Source: JAUVZL01 sp965603515
GTDB taxonomy: Bacteria; Hydrothermota; Tepidihabitantia; SM23-42
Assembly: GCA_965603515.1 (NCBI GenBank)
Contig: CBFDDH010000006.1
Span: 1 to 64,000 of the forward strand
Direction of reading: 5' to 3'
Length of the DNA: 64,000 bases
The position numbers and the translations under genes are program-made. The notes beneath the pieces are model-generated. The model was not told where the DNA came from and did not search any database. It was given only the letters and a program-made list of their open reading frames with translations. Below are positions 9,288 to 18,087 of this stretch, in pieces. Position 1 is the stretch's first letter. Each line of letters begins with the position of its first letter.

Positions 9288-9316
9288 TTGACATTCTGAC
9301 TTGTCTTAAGTATAAT
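9288..9316 (+). promoter_or_regulatory. Consensus leaderless promoter
   Basis: TTGACA (9288-9293), 17-base spacer, TATAAT (9311-9316): a perfect consensus. ATG 9322 follows after five bases. Confidence 0.85.
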
Positions 9317-9321
9317 AAGCC

Positions 9322-12099
9322 ATGATAAATATTGCAATCGTTAGTTTGCTTCTTGTTTCTCAATATTACGGCCAGAACAAGATTCAGTATGAAGATTTTC
9401 ACTTCAATGTCCTTGAAACCGAACATTTTAATATATACTTTTCCGAAGGCGGTGAAGAACTCGCTGCTTTTGCCGAAGAAGTTCTCGAAGAAGGTTATGA
9501 GATACTCAGTGAAGACCTTGGTCTGGAAGTTGATTTTACTATACCGGCGATAATCTATAACTCGCCAAATGATTTTTCACAAACCAATATTACCCTTGAG
9601 TTGATCGAAGAAGCAGTTGGTGGATTTACCGAGATTCTGAAGAATCGTATGGTTGTTCCGTTCAACGGCGACTATGAAGACTTCCGTCATGTTTTGGTTC
9701 ATGAACTAACCCATGTTTTTCAATTCGTCATATTCTTTCCTACTAAGATGGAGGCATTATTCTCCGGCGATATTTTTTACTCAGTGCCTCTTTGGGTCAT
9801 GGAGGGTCATGCAGAATTTTCGTCCTTGGGGTGGGATCATGGGACCGATATATTTATGCGCGATCTGGTCATGAACAACAACGTAATCCCTTTATCAGTC
9901 TTGGGGAGCTACGGCGGTTTTGTGATTTATAAGGAGGGTCAAGCTTTTTATAGATATATCGCTGAAAAATACGGACGACAGAAAGTAGGAGAGTTCCTCC
10001 ACCTGATGAAATCCAAAAAAAGCCTCGAGGCAACCTTTCTTCATTTATTCGGCGTTACGGTTGAAGAGTTTGATGACCAATGGATGAGATATTATCAAAT
10101 GCAGTACTTTCCTAAAGTTGAGCTGCAAGAAAATTTCCATGATTTCGCGCGGATCGTCTTCGATCACAAGAAAACCAAAACTATATACAATACCTCAACT
10201 GCTATTTCGTCACGCGGTGATAAGATAGCCTTTATAAGCGATCGGTCGGGTGTTGCTGAAATAATCGTGATCTCGAGCATTGATGGTCAACTTCTGAAGA
10301 AACTAGTGAAGGCCCAATACTCATCGGGCTACGAAGGTTTGCATCTATACCAGGGTGGTTTGTCATGGTCACCGGATGACCGGTTTATTACTTTCGCTGC
10401 AAAGTCAAAGGGGACAGATGTTCTCTATATTATGGATGTGGAAAACGGCAAGGTTTCTAAGAGAATGGATTTTGGTCTTGATGGTATTTATTCTCCAAAA
10501 TTTGCCCCTAATGGCGATGAGATCGTATTTTCAGGGGTTAACGACGGTTATGCTGATATCTATATTTTGGATATATCGTCGGGCACGATTGAAAACATAA
10601 CCAATGATATTTATACTGATAAGTATCCGTGTGTTTCTTCAGAAGGCGTCGTTGCTTTTGTCAGTGACCGCCCTGATTCCACGACTGAATACAAATACGG
10701 CAACTACGCTGTATTTCTTTACCGAAATGGGGTGATATCACGTCTGACACCGCGAACCACTTATGTTGCATCGCCAATCTTTGATAATGAAGGTGACCTC
10801 TTTTTTACTGCTGATTATGACACGGCATTCAATATGTATTGGTATTCGCGTGACAGCACGCGGACAATGAAGAAAACGAACATTCTTACCGGTATATATT
10901 ATCCAACGATCTCAAAAGACGGTAAGAAAATCGCCTTTTCATATCTCAGTGATTACGGCTATGATATTTGTGTCGTGAAAAACCCCTTGACCAAAATGTC
11001 TGACACGCAAACACCTGAACCGGTTACTGTGTCAAATGCTTATGAGGAGACTGAACTGGAGACGGCGCGGGTCAGGAAGTACACGCCAAAATTTACTTTT
11101 GACTACTTTGTAGCAAGTGCTGCATATTATTCGGTAATTGGATTTTCTGGGCTCGGCGAGATTGCCTTGAGTGATATTCTGGGTAATCATCGTATTCTAA
11201 TTGCTTCGAATTTCTACGGCGGCCTTACGAGTTCTGATATTTTTCTGAGCTACTGGTATCTTAAAAAACGAAGCGATTTTGGTTTCACCTTGTTCCAGTA
11301 CTTAAATTATTTTCGGGAAAGGGATGATCTTTTGATTTGGCGCTATCTGGGCGGCGGTGGGGTTGTTCAATATCCATTCAGCCGGTTCTTCCGTGCTGAA
11401 TTAGGCGCTTATGCCTATAAGATTTACGAGACCAGATGGTATGATTTTTTTACGCCGCCGATGTACAGCTCAGACAGTTATAATAATGCCAATTATAATA
11501 TGTTTTATCCAAATCTCGCTTTTGTCTTTGACAATATAAGATGGGGGAGAATCGGTCCGCACAGTGGGCGTCGTGTAAGACTTGAAGGGTATACGACATT
11601 ATTTAGTGATTTCGAGACAAGAAGCGTGATCTTTGACTACCGCAGGTATTTCGGTCTTTCACCCCGAGCAAGTTTTGCCGCCCGTTTGCTTCTTGCTGGG
11701 AGCTTTGGTCCAAACCCAGATCGATGGTCAATAGGTGGTCAACATTCTTTGCGCGGCTATGATTCCTATGCATTAGCCGGGTCAAGACTGGGGTTTCTCA
11801 ATCTTGAATACCGTTTTCCATTTATTGACCGGCTTAAAATTTCGTTTCCTTTGCCCATTGAATTCAGGGATATCCGTGGTGTTTTGTTCGCTGATTTTGG
11901 TGGTATTTACTCAGACTCTTTTGAAGTCTACAACACATATAATGGATTTCACCTTGAAGATCTTAAAATGGGTTTTGGTGCGGGAATACGGATGACATTT
12001 ATGTATATGATATTGAAGTTCGACGTGGGTCGGGCATATAATTTCCAGGACTTTACAGATGAGTGGAAGTATTACCTGACCATCGGACCAGAATGGTAG
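9322..12099 (+). CDS. Secreted gluzincin protease / TolB propeller / outer-membrane barrel fusion
   Basis: 925 residues. A short signal peptide (about 1-18) precedes a peptidase MA-like domain with zinc motif HELTH (about 127-131) and downstream Glu in EGHAEF (about 163). Residues about 290-560 carry PD40/TolB-like blades (ISSRGDKIAFISDRSG; LSWSPDDRFITFAAKS; FAPNGDEIVFSG). The last ~300 residues are aromatic-rich beta-strands with WSIGGQHSLRGYD, like the L6 region of Omp85/BamA barrels, ending in GPEW. Probably an outer-membrane protein whose protease and propeller face the periplasm or surface; role unknown. Whether the protease is active is inferred from the motif only. Confidence 0.8.
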   Translation: MINIAIVSLLLVSQYYGQNKIQYEDFHFNVLETEHFNIYFSEGGEELAAFAEEVLEEGYEILSEDLGLEVDFTIPAIIYNSPNDFSQTNITLELIEEAVGGFTEILKNRMVVPFNGDYEDFRHVLVHELTHVFQFVIFFPTKMEALFSGDIFYSVPLWVMEGHAEFSSLGWDHGTDIFMRDLVMNNNVIPLSVLGSYGGFVIYKEGQAFYRYIAEKYGRQKVGEFLHLMKSKKSLEATFLHLFGVTVEEFDDQWMRYYQMQYFPKVELQENFHDFARIVFDHKKTKTIYNTSTAISSRGDKIAFISDRSGVAEIIVISSIDGQLLKKLVKAQYSSGYEGLHLYQGGLSWSPDDRFITFAAKSKGTDVLYIMDVENGKVSKRMDFGLDGIYSPKFAPNGDEIVFSGVNDGYADIYILDISSGTIENITNDIYTDKYPCVSSEGVVAFVSDRPDSTTEYKYGNYAVFLYRNGVISRLTPRTTYVASPIFDNEGDLFFTADYDTAFNMYWYSRDSTRTMKKTNILTGIYYPTISKDGKKIAFSYLSDYGYDICVVKNPLTKMSDTQTPEPVTVSNAYEETELETARVRKYTPKFTFDYFVASAAYYSVIGFSGLGEIALSDILGNHRILIASNFYGGLTSSDIFLSYWYLKKRSDFGFTLFQYLNYFRERDDLLIWRYLGGGGVVQYPFSRFFRAELGAYAYKIYETRWYDFFTPPMYSSDSYNNANYNMFYPNLAFVFDNIRWGRIGPHSGRRVRLEGYTTLFSDFETRSVIFDYRRYFGLSPRASFAARLLLAGSFGPNPDRWSIGGQHSLRGYDSYALAGSRLGFLNLEYRFPFIDRLKISFPLPIEFRDIRGVLFADFGGIYSDSFEVYNTYNGFHLEDLKMGFGAGIRMTFMYMILKFDVGRAYNFQDFTDEWKYYLTIGPEW

Positions 12100-12152
12100 C
12101 GAACCCGTTAGAATAATCCAGTAGGTTATCGAAAAGAAATCGATCAACATTC

Positions 12153-12180
12153 TTGATTTACCCCGGGATTTTATTATAAT
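12153..12180 (+). promoter_or_regulatory. Leaderless promoter
   Basis: TTGATT (12153-12158), 16-base spacer, TATAAT (12175-12180), six bases to ATG 12187. Confidence 0.75.
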
Positions 12181-12186
12181 TTAAAT

Positions 12187-13899
12187 ATGCTGGTGTTGTT
12201 TTTCTTAATGGGATCCTGGTCCGCCTACCTTGATTCGTCGCTCGTTTATATCGGACTGACCACGCAAGATATCGCATTCAGGGATGATTACACAATACGT
12301 GATGAGTATCGCTTTGCAATAGTTGACGAGTTGCTTGTCAATCCACTTGGCACGATAGATTTCCTGATTGATATGGATGTGCTCTTTTGGACATCCTCTG
12401 AAGAGAAGATCTTGAATGAACTGGTTGGTTTGTACGATCACCAAGTTAGTTATACGCAGACTGATTTTGAAACCGCCCTAAAAAAATGCTACGGCTCGAT
12501 CAATAACGCATTTGAAAAAACACCGGTTGAACTAAGTGAGGTTTTTGAAGAACTGAGCGTATTTTCTCCTGAACTGACAAGCTCAATTGAACAAGAAAGA
12601 GAAGAGACCGAACAGAATGATTCATTGGTGAATTTTTTGAAAGAGCACGCCGGACAAGTCGATTATAAAAAACTCTTTACTGCTCAAGCATACCTTCTTT
12701 GTGCGGCGTCGCGCTGTCTTGTGTGGTTTGAACAACAGGACACTCAACCCCAGAGTGTTGAAGGTGTTGAAGGAAATGTCCTATATTATAAGCGATATGA
12801 ATTTGGCGAGATCATTGTGGCAGATACTGGAAAGAATGTCTACAAGAAAGATTTTGCCGTGATAATCGATCTTGGCGGTGATGATATCTATAGATTAGGT
12901 GCGCAAACAGGCAAGCTGCATTTAATTATAGACCGCGCGGGTGATGATCAATATGAAGGCGACAATTACGCTATTGCCTGTGGTCATTTCGGCGTCTCCA
13001 TTTTGATCGATGAACAGGGCAATGATATATATCGAGCAAAGAGCTTTTCGATCGGTTGTGGTGTTTTTGGTGTCGGGTTATTGACTGATAAAGTCGGTAA
13101 TGACACTTATTATGGCGATACGTTTACCCAGGGCGTAGGAGGTTTTGGCATCGGCATACTGAGAGACGAGGATGGCAATGACCTATATCAAGGCGCCCTT
13201 TATGCACAGGGTTTTGCTTCAACCTATGGCATCGGTATCCTTGGTGATAAAAGCGGTAATGACCGGTACATAATACGTGAGGAATACACTGATGAAATAA
13301 GGTATCTTGATCACTATTTGTCTTTATCCCAGGGTTTTTCAATCGGTTTCCGACCTGACCTGTCAGCTGGTATCGGCATCATCCTTGAACGTGGGGGTAA
13401 TGACTACTACCTTGCAGATATTTTTGGCCAGGGGGCAAGTTACTGGTACGGCATCGGTGCAATTGTCGATGATGCAGGTAATGATTCATACGTTGCTTAT
13501 CAATATGCACAAGGTTCAGGTGTGCACATTGCACTCGGTGCTTTGGTCGACATGTCTGGGGACGATAACTATGTAGCCAAAGGCGTGTCGCAGGGGTGTG
13601 GGCACGATCTCGCATTAGGTATATTATACGACATTCAAGGTGATGATTCTTATGTAGCTTTTGATCTGAGTCAAGGTGCAGGTAATGCGAATGGCGTGGG
13701 TTTACTCATTGATGAATCAGGTGATGATGTTTATTCTGTGAGGCGCGTGCATAATACTCAGGGCTATGGAAATTTCCGCCGAGAGTATGGCAGCATCGGT
13801 ATACTAATAGATATCGCAGGAAAAGATACTTACTATAATGGCAAGGATGCAACGTTTTGGAAAAAAGGTGAATATGGTATTGGTATTGACTGGGAATGA
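12187..13899 (+). CDS. Secreted repeat protein with about 12 GNDxY repeats
   Basis: 570 residues. A short hydrophobic N-terminus suggests export. Residues 20-220 are a helical domain of unknown type. From about 228 to the C-terminus a unit of about 26-27 residues recurs about 12 times: D-x-x-G-[ND]-D-x-Y, a variable stretch often containing QG, then GIGIL or GVGLL. Examples are DEQGNDIY, DKVGNDTY, DKSGNDRY and DMSGDDNY. Such periodicity suggests a beta-solenoid, and the acidic turns could bind calcium; both are inferences. I do not recognise the family by name. A HEAT protein follows 24 bases later, probably in the same operon. Confidence 0.7.
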   Translation: MLVLFFLMGSWSAYLDSSLVYIGLTTQDIAFRDDYTIRDEYRFAIVDELLVNPLGTIDFLIDMDVLFWTSSEEKILNELVGLYDHQVSYTQTDFETALKKCYGSINNAFEKTPVELSEVFEELSVFSPELTSSIEQEREETEQNDSLVNFLKEHAGQVDYKKLFTAQAYLLCAASRCLVWFEQQDTQPQSVEGVEGNVLYYKRYEFGEIIVADTGKNVYKKDFAVIIDLGGDDIYRLGAQTGKLHLIIDRAGDDQYEGDNYAIACGHFGVSILIDEQGNDIYRAKSFSIGCGVFGVGLLTDKVGNDTYYGDTFTQGVGGFGIGILRDEDGNDLYQGALYAQGFASTYGIGILGDKSGNDRYIIREEYTDEIRYLDHYLSLSQGFSIGFRPDLSAGIGIILERGGNDYYLADIFGQGASYWYGIGAIVDDAGNDSYVAYQYAQGSGVHIALGALVDMSGDDNYVAKGVSQGCGHDLALGILYDIQGDDSYVAFDLSQGAGNANGVGLLIDESGDDVYSVRRVHNTQGYGNFRREYGSIGILIDIAGKDTYYNGKDATFWKKGEYGIGIDWE

Positions 13900-13923
13900 T
13901 TTAGATCACACGGATGGCATAGT

Positions 13924-14796
13924 ATGATTTTGTTATTATTTGCTCTGAGTCAAAACATTGATTTTGAGGATCTATATGGCAAAGCCACGACCTCGCTTGT
14001 ACAATTCCAGGTAGAACAAGAATCAGCCTTTGCCCTGCTCGTGGATTTGGGCAAAGATACATTGGATGCAGATACAACGATCGCATTTTTAGTTGCGAAG
14101 TTCGATACTAAGGGAGCGAGAGAACGCCACCGGATGAAAGATATTTTCAGGGAAATTGGTGAACCTGCGATTAGCGGCATTGTCCGTAATGTCACTTATC
14201 GCGGAAGTGATGAGGAATCGCGCAGTCTCAAGCAGTCGTTATGGATATTAGGCGAGATCGGTAGTGAGAAGATTGTTGACCCAGTTTCACAATTCATCAA
14301 TGATGAACAGTGGCAGATCAGGTCAGGTGCCCTTACCGCGTTGGGAAAAGCGAAATCCAGAAAAGCATTCCCCTTTATCGTCCAGGGGTTAAATGATTCG
14401 ATCCAGGCTGTCAGGAAATCTGCCTATTATGCGCTGAGTCAAATAGCTACGGTTGATGACTTTGAATATCTAATAGGTGGACTTGATGATAGCTATTATG
14501 CAGTCAGGTACGCAGCAGTTAAAGGCCTGGTTGATATCGGACAGACAATAAGTGGAACCTTAGTTAAATTGATTGGCGAGAGTACCTTGAAAGACTATTA
14601 TGTTCTGAAAATCCTGGGTCAGCTTGACATACCTGAGGAACAGATGTTCAGTCTTGTGGAACAAGTGAGTTCAGAAACACGAGTTCTGATTTACGAGACC
14701 TGGCAAGATAAAGAATCCCTGAAGGGATTTTTAGAAACCGAAAAGAATATTTTTTTATTGAATTTTCTCTTTGAAAAAATTGCTGAAACACCATAA
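13924..14796 (+). CDS. Exported HEAT-repeat protein
   Basis: 290 residues. The N-terminus MILLLFALSQNID looks like a minimal signal peptide or anchor. HEAT/PBS-lyase-like repeats run from about 95 to 220 (LKQSLWILGEIGSEKIV; IRSGALTALGKAKS; VRKSAYYALSQIAT; VRYAAVKGLVDIG). It probably binds another protein, perhaps the repeat protein encoded just upstream. No catalytic motif. Confidence 0.65.
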   Translation: MILLLFALSQNIDFEDLYGKATTSLVQFQVEQESAFALLVDLGKDTLDADTTIAFLVAKFDTKGARERHRMKDIFREIGEPAISGIVRNVTYRGSDEESRSLKQSLWILGEIGSEKIVDPVSQFINDEQWQIRSGALTALGKAKSRKAFPFIVQGLNDSIQAVRKSAYYALSQIATVDDFEYLIGGLDDSYYAVRYAAVKGLVDIGQTISGTLVKLIGESTLKDYYVLKILGQLDIPEEQMFSLVEQVSSETRVLIYETWQDKESLKGFLETEKNIFLLNFLFEKIAETP

Positions 14797-14799
14797 ACA

Positions 14800-14880
14800 T
14801 GTAGAATAGGCTTCGCTCGACTCAACCAAATCCCAGACCACAAGTTCTTTGCCCGTGGAATAAATAATAGATATTCTACA
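14800..14880. repeat. Intergenic element with 9-base inverted ends
   Basis: TGTAGAATA (14800-14808) and TATTCTACA (14872-14880) bound an 81-base stretch between the HEAT gene and phzF. No coding potential. An 11-base piece, ATTCTACAGGG, recurs near 15985. Nothing else is visible between 14881 and the phzF promoter. Confidence 0.35.
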
Positions 14881-14965
14881 GGGTGAACAATATCAAAATC
14901 CAAATGACCGAGACGTCCCTTTTCTAATTCTCAGTCCAATCTCTTTTGCCTGCCAGCCCTCCATC

Positions 14966-14993
14966 TTGACAATACTGCAAATATATATAGTAT
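14966..14993 (+). promoter_or_regulatory. Leaderless promoter of the PhzF-like gene
   Basis: TTGACA (14966-14971), 16-base spacer, TAGTAT (14988-14993), eight bases to ATG 15002. The -10 match is 4 of 6. Confidence 0.6.
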
Positions 14994-15001
14994 TTCTATA
15001 T

Positions 15002-15922
15002 ATGTCAGAATGGATTAAAGCAAAAAGGATGAGTGTATTCACCTCGATACCGTACGGAGGTAATCCTGCATGGGTTGTATTATCGGCAAGCGGTCTGGCT
15101 GATGAAACCATGCGTAAGATAGCGAATGATCTTAATCCTTTAACAGATACTGGTTTTGTTTTGCCTGAACAAACAAAAGAAGCTGATATTCATCTACGTT
15201 TCTTTACGGGTAGTGGCGAGGTTAACTTCTCTGGTCATACAGCTATAGCAACATACTTCGCTCTCAGTGGCGAAAACCTAATAACCGTTAAAGAGCCCAA
15301 AACAACCATTCGGCAAAGAACCAAAGCCGGTATTCAACAGGTGGACTTGCGGGTGAAAGGTGATAAGATAACTCGGGCAACCGTGGTTTTAGCTAAACCA
15401 AATTACATGGAGCCATCGGTCAATCAAGTTGCAGTCGCTAAGTTCTTGGGTCTTTCACCTGATGATCTTACGGGTGTAGGTTTACCTTTCGACATTATTT
15501 CGGCGGGTTTTTATGATCTGATCGTGCCAATCAAGTCCCTTAATGATATGCAGAAACTGAAGCCGAATTTTTCAATAATGGATAGTGTATGCACGCGTCT
15601 TGGTATACATGGCGTAATTGTTTTTTGCAGAGAAACCTTTGATGCTGGTAATGATGCCTTTATGCGCCATTTTGCTCCTACATTGGGTGTTAATGAAGAC
15701 CCTATTTCTGGTGCCGCAGCCGGCAGCCTTGGTTGTTACATGATTCGCCATAGAGTAGTTACGCAGACCAATTTTACGCGAATCATCATTGAGCAGGGCT
15801 ATTTGCAGGGACGAAAAGGGAGGGTTTTTGTTCATGTTGAGACTACCCGTGACCAGATATTGAGAGTAAGAGTGGGCGGTAATGCAGTTCTTACATTTAC
15901 CGGATATATCCTGGCGCCTTAG
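15002..15922 (+). CDS. PhzF family epimerase/isomerase-like protein
   Basis: 306 residues. The PhzF fold resembles diaminopimelate epimerase, and members isomerise small metabolites. Family marks: VFTSIPYGGNPAWVV near the N-terminus, GEVNFSGHTAIAT (about 75), and NEDPISGAAAGSLG near 235. The glutamate in GEVNF sits where the catalytic base is expected. Substrate unknown, and phenazine synthesis is not implied. The start is placed at 15002 because the promoter overlaps the upstream in-frame extension to 14966. Confidence 0.85.
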   Translation: MSEWIKAKRMSVFTSIPYGGNPAWVVLSASGLADETMRKIANDLNPLTDTGFVLPEQTKEADIHLRFFTGSGEVNFSGHTAIATYFALSGENLITVKEPKTTIRQRTKAGIQQVDLRVKGDKITRATVVLAKPNYMEPSVNQVAVAKFLGLSPDDLTGVGLPFDIISAGFYDLIVPIKSLNDMQKLKPNFSIMDSVCTRLGIHGVIVFCRETFDAGNDAFMRHFAPTLGVNEDPISGAAAGSLGCYMIRHRVVTQTNFTRIIIEQGYLQGRKGRVFVHVETTRDQILRVRVGGNAVLTFTGYILAP

Positions 15923-16004
15923 CGTTCTAACCCCAAATTTTTACCCAGTCAGACAACAAACCCCATAAAAATCCTACAACCGGGTAAACATTCTACAGGG
16001 TTTA

Positions 16005-16667
16005 TTATTTGTTATTTTTTTCGTCTTTTTGGGATAATATTTTTAAGAATATCTTTACTATTGCTGGATCAAACTGACTGTTTGAAGCACGCTTCAACTC
16101 CTCAATCGCTGCTTGTTTAGTTATTGCTTTTCGATAGGGTCGTTCTGAGGTCATAGCATCAAAAGCATCAGCTACTGCAATGATCCTGGCGACAAGGGGG
16201 ATGTCTCCTTTGATCAGACCCTCAGGATACCCTGACCCATCATAGTATTCATGGTGACTCTTGACACCTCTAAGTGCCTCAATGAGTTCGCTAAAACCAG
16301 CGAGCATATAATAACCCCTCATCACATGCATGGTGATTTCATCCCTTTCCTCTTGGGTCAGTGCTCCCGGCTTGAGTAATATGCTCTCGTCAATTCCGAT
16401 TTTTCCAAAGTCATGTAATATTGCCGCGACCTCCAGGACAACTTTCTCATTTTCAGAAAAACCAATATTATCAGCAATATTCAGGCAATATTCAGTTACC
16501 CTAATACTGTGGCCGTCACGATAGGGTATTTTACAGTCTATTTCCTCGCCGACCTTTCTTAAATCTTTTAGTGCCTGTTTTGGATTTTTATGCAGGGTTC
16601 GAGCAATAAGACCCAAACAGCGGATAATTTCGTCGATGTCGATTTTCTTGCCCTGCTGTTCTTTCAT
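16005..16667 (-). CDS. HD-GYP domain phosphodiesterase
   Basis: 220 residues, essentially one HD-GYP domain. HD-GYP enzymes degrade cyclic di-GMP or related dinucleotides. Visible: HD pair in AAILHDFGKIGI, HHEYYDGSGYPEGL carrying the extended HHExxDGxGYP signature, and DAFDAMTSERPYR. No sensor or membrane domain, so cytoplasmic. It may oppose the GGDEF protein encoded at 5413. The start at 16667 (MKEQQ) is set by a consensus promoter five bases upstream. Confidence 0.87.
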   Translation of the reverse strand: MKEQQGKKIDIDEIIRCLGLIARTLHKNPKQALKDLRKVGEEIDCKIPYRDGHSIRVTEYCLNIADNIGFSENEKVVLEVAAILHDFGKIGIDESILLKPGALTQEERDEITMHVMRGYYMLAGFSELIEALRGVKSHHEYYDGSGYPEGLIKGDIPLVARIIAVADAFDAMTSERPYRKAITKQAAIEELKRASNSQFDPAIVKIFLKILSQKDEKNNK

Positions 16668-16672
16668 ACTTA

Positions 16673-16700
16673 AGTATATTTGTTTCCGAACTGATGTCAA
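16673..16700 (-). promoter_or_regulatory. Leaderless promoter of the HD-GYP gene
   Basis: Leftward TTGACA (16695-16700), 16-base spacer, TATACT (16673-16678), five bases to ATG at 16667. Confidence 0.8.
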
Positions 16701-16759
16701 GAAGCGACTTAAGTATCGTGATACTATCGTTAGAAAATAGTGCCTTTTTTATGGTAATG

Positions 16760-16787
16760 TTGACTAATTGAGAAAAATGATTATACT
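16760..16787 (+). promoter_or_regulatory. Leaderless promoter of the rnf operon
   Basis: TTGACT (16760-16765), 16-base spacer, TATACT (16782-16787), seven bases to ATG 16795. It overlaps the in-frame extension upstream and so decides the rnfC start. Confidence 0.75.
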
Positions 16788-16794
16788 AAATTCC

Positions 16795-18087
16795 ATGTTA
16801 AAAGGGTTTCTTGGCGGTATCCATCTTTTAGAAAACAAATTTACTGAAAACCTTGTTATTGAAGTTATGCCTGCACCAAGGCGGGTATACATACCATTAG
16901 TTCAGCATGCAGGCAAGCCAGCTAAACCCGTTGTGCAAAAGGATGATTTTGTAAAAATCGGTACGAAAATTGGCGAAAGTGAAGGTTTCATTTCTGCATC
17001 AGTCCATGCTAGTATTTCAGGTAAAGTCTTGGATATCAAGCAGCACCCGCATCCTGTTTTGGCTTCAGCCGAGTGCTGCATTATCGAATCATATGAAACA
17101 GAAGACTGGGCAGCAGGGATGAAAGAGAAACATGATTATGAGAACCTTCCAAAAGAAGAACTCCTTAGTATTATAAAAGACGCTGGTATTGTTGGTTTGG
17201 GTGGTGCAGCATTTCCGACGCACGTAAAGCTATCACCACCTCCAGATAAACCAATCGAATATTTGTTAATAAACGGTTGCGAATGTGAACCAAGGCTCAC
17301 TGCTGATCACCGGTTAATGCTTGAGTATCCTATTGGAATTATTGAAGGTGCCAAGTTATTTCAACAAATCCTCAATACTAAACATTTGATATTTTGTATC
17401 GAAGACAATAAAAAAGAAGCAGCTAAAATTTTCATCAGTGAAAACGAAGAAGTTAGGGTATTGAAGACAAAATATCCACAAGGTGCTGAAAAACAGCTGA
17501 TAAAAGCAGTACTCAATCGTACTGTACCCAGAGGAGGATTACCCATGGACGTAGGCTGTGTAGTGCAGAATGTGGGTACGTGCTATGCTGCATTTCAGGC
17601 AGTTAAGTTCAGGAAACCATTGATCGATCGAGTCGTTACTGTTACTGGCGACGGGGTAAAAGAATCCAAGAATTTACTTATCAGAATCGGCACGTCGGTG
17701 ATCGACGTAGTCAACTTCTGTGGTGGTTTTGTCGATCAACCCAAGCGGATCATTTTCGGCGGTCCAATGATGGGTATTTCCCAGTATGCTGAGGATGTAC
17801 CTATAATAAAAGGTACATCAGGTATCTTGGTTAGTAAAGAGGTCAGTAGTTATGAAGAGGGACCATGTGTTCGCTGTGGTTCTTGCGTTGATGTATGCCC
17901 GATGGGACTGATGCCGACGGAAATCTACAAACTGGTAAAGAACAAAAAATTCCTGAAATCAAAGGATTATGGTGTGCTTGATTGCATTGAATGTGGTTGT
18001 TGCGCTTTTGGTTGTCCTTCAAAGATACTGCTTGTGCACTATTTAAAATACGGAAAGAATGAGGTCTGGAGATTATCAAAGAAATGA
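16795..18087 (+). CDS. rnfC: Rnf electron transport complex subunit C
   Basis: 430 residues. Peripheral NADH-binding subunit of the ion-translocating ferredoxin:NAD+ oxidoreductase. N-terminus LKGFLGGIHLLENKF is RnfC-like; GLGGAAFPTHVK is the Rossmann-like nucleotide site; two 4Fe-4S motifs near the end are CVRCGSCVDVCPMG and CIECGCCAFGCPS. ATG 16795 fits both the promoter and family starts. First gene of rnfCDGEA; it overlaps rnfD by four bases (ATGA). Confidence 0.95.
   Translation: MLKGFLGGIHLLENKFTENLVIEVMPAPRRVYIPLVQHAGKPAKPVVQKDDFVKIGTKIGESEGFISASVHASISGKVLDIKQHPHPVLASAECCIIESYETEDWAAGMKEKHDYENLPKEELLSIIKDAGIVGLGGAAFPTHVKLSPPPDKPIEYLLINGCECEPRLTADHRLMLEYPIGIIEGAKLFQQILNTKHLIFCIEDNKKEAAKIFISENEEVRVLKTKYPQGAEKQLIKAVLNRTVPRGGLPMDVGCVVQNVGTCYAAFQAVKFRKPLIDRVVTVTGDGVKESKNLLIRIGTSVIDVVNFCGGFVDQPKRIIFGGPMMGISQYAEDVPIIKGTSGILVSKEVSSYEEGPCVRCGSCVDVCPMGLMPTEIYKLVKNKKFLKSKDYGVLDCIECGCCAFGCPSKILLVHYLKYGKNEVWRLSKK

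Noticed and set aside
12860..13850. Regular direct repeats that could suggest a CRISPR or satellite array
   Set aside because: They encode in-frame protein repeats of a single secreted protein; no conserved DNA repeat or spacers.
14966..15922. Phenazine biosynthesis
   Set aside because: PhzF-like proteins are widespread and no other phenazine gene is present.
16768..16794. Upstream extension of rnfC (nine extra residues)
   Set aside because: The promoter boxes overlap it, and the RnfC-typical N-terminus begins at 16795.
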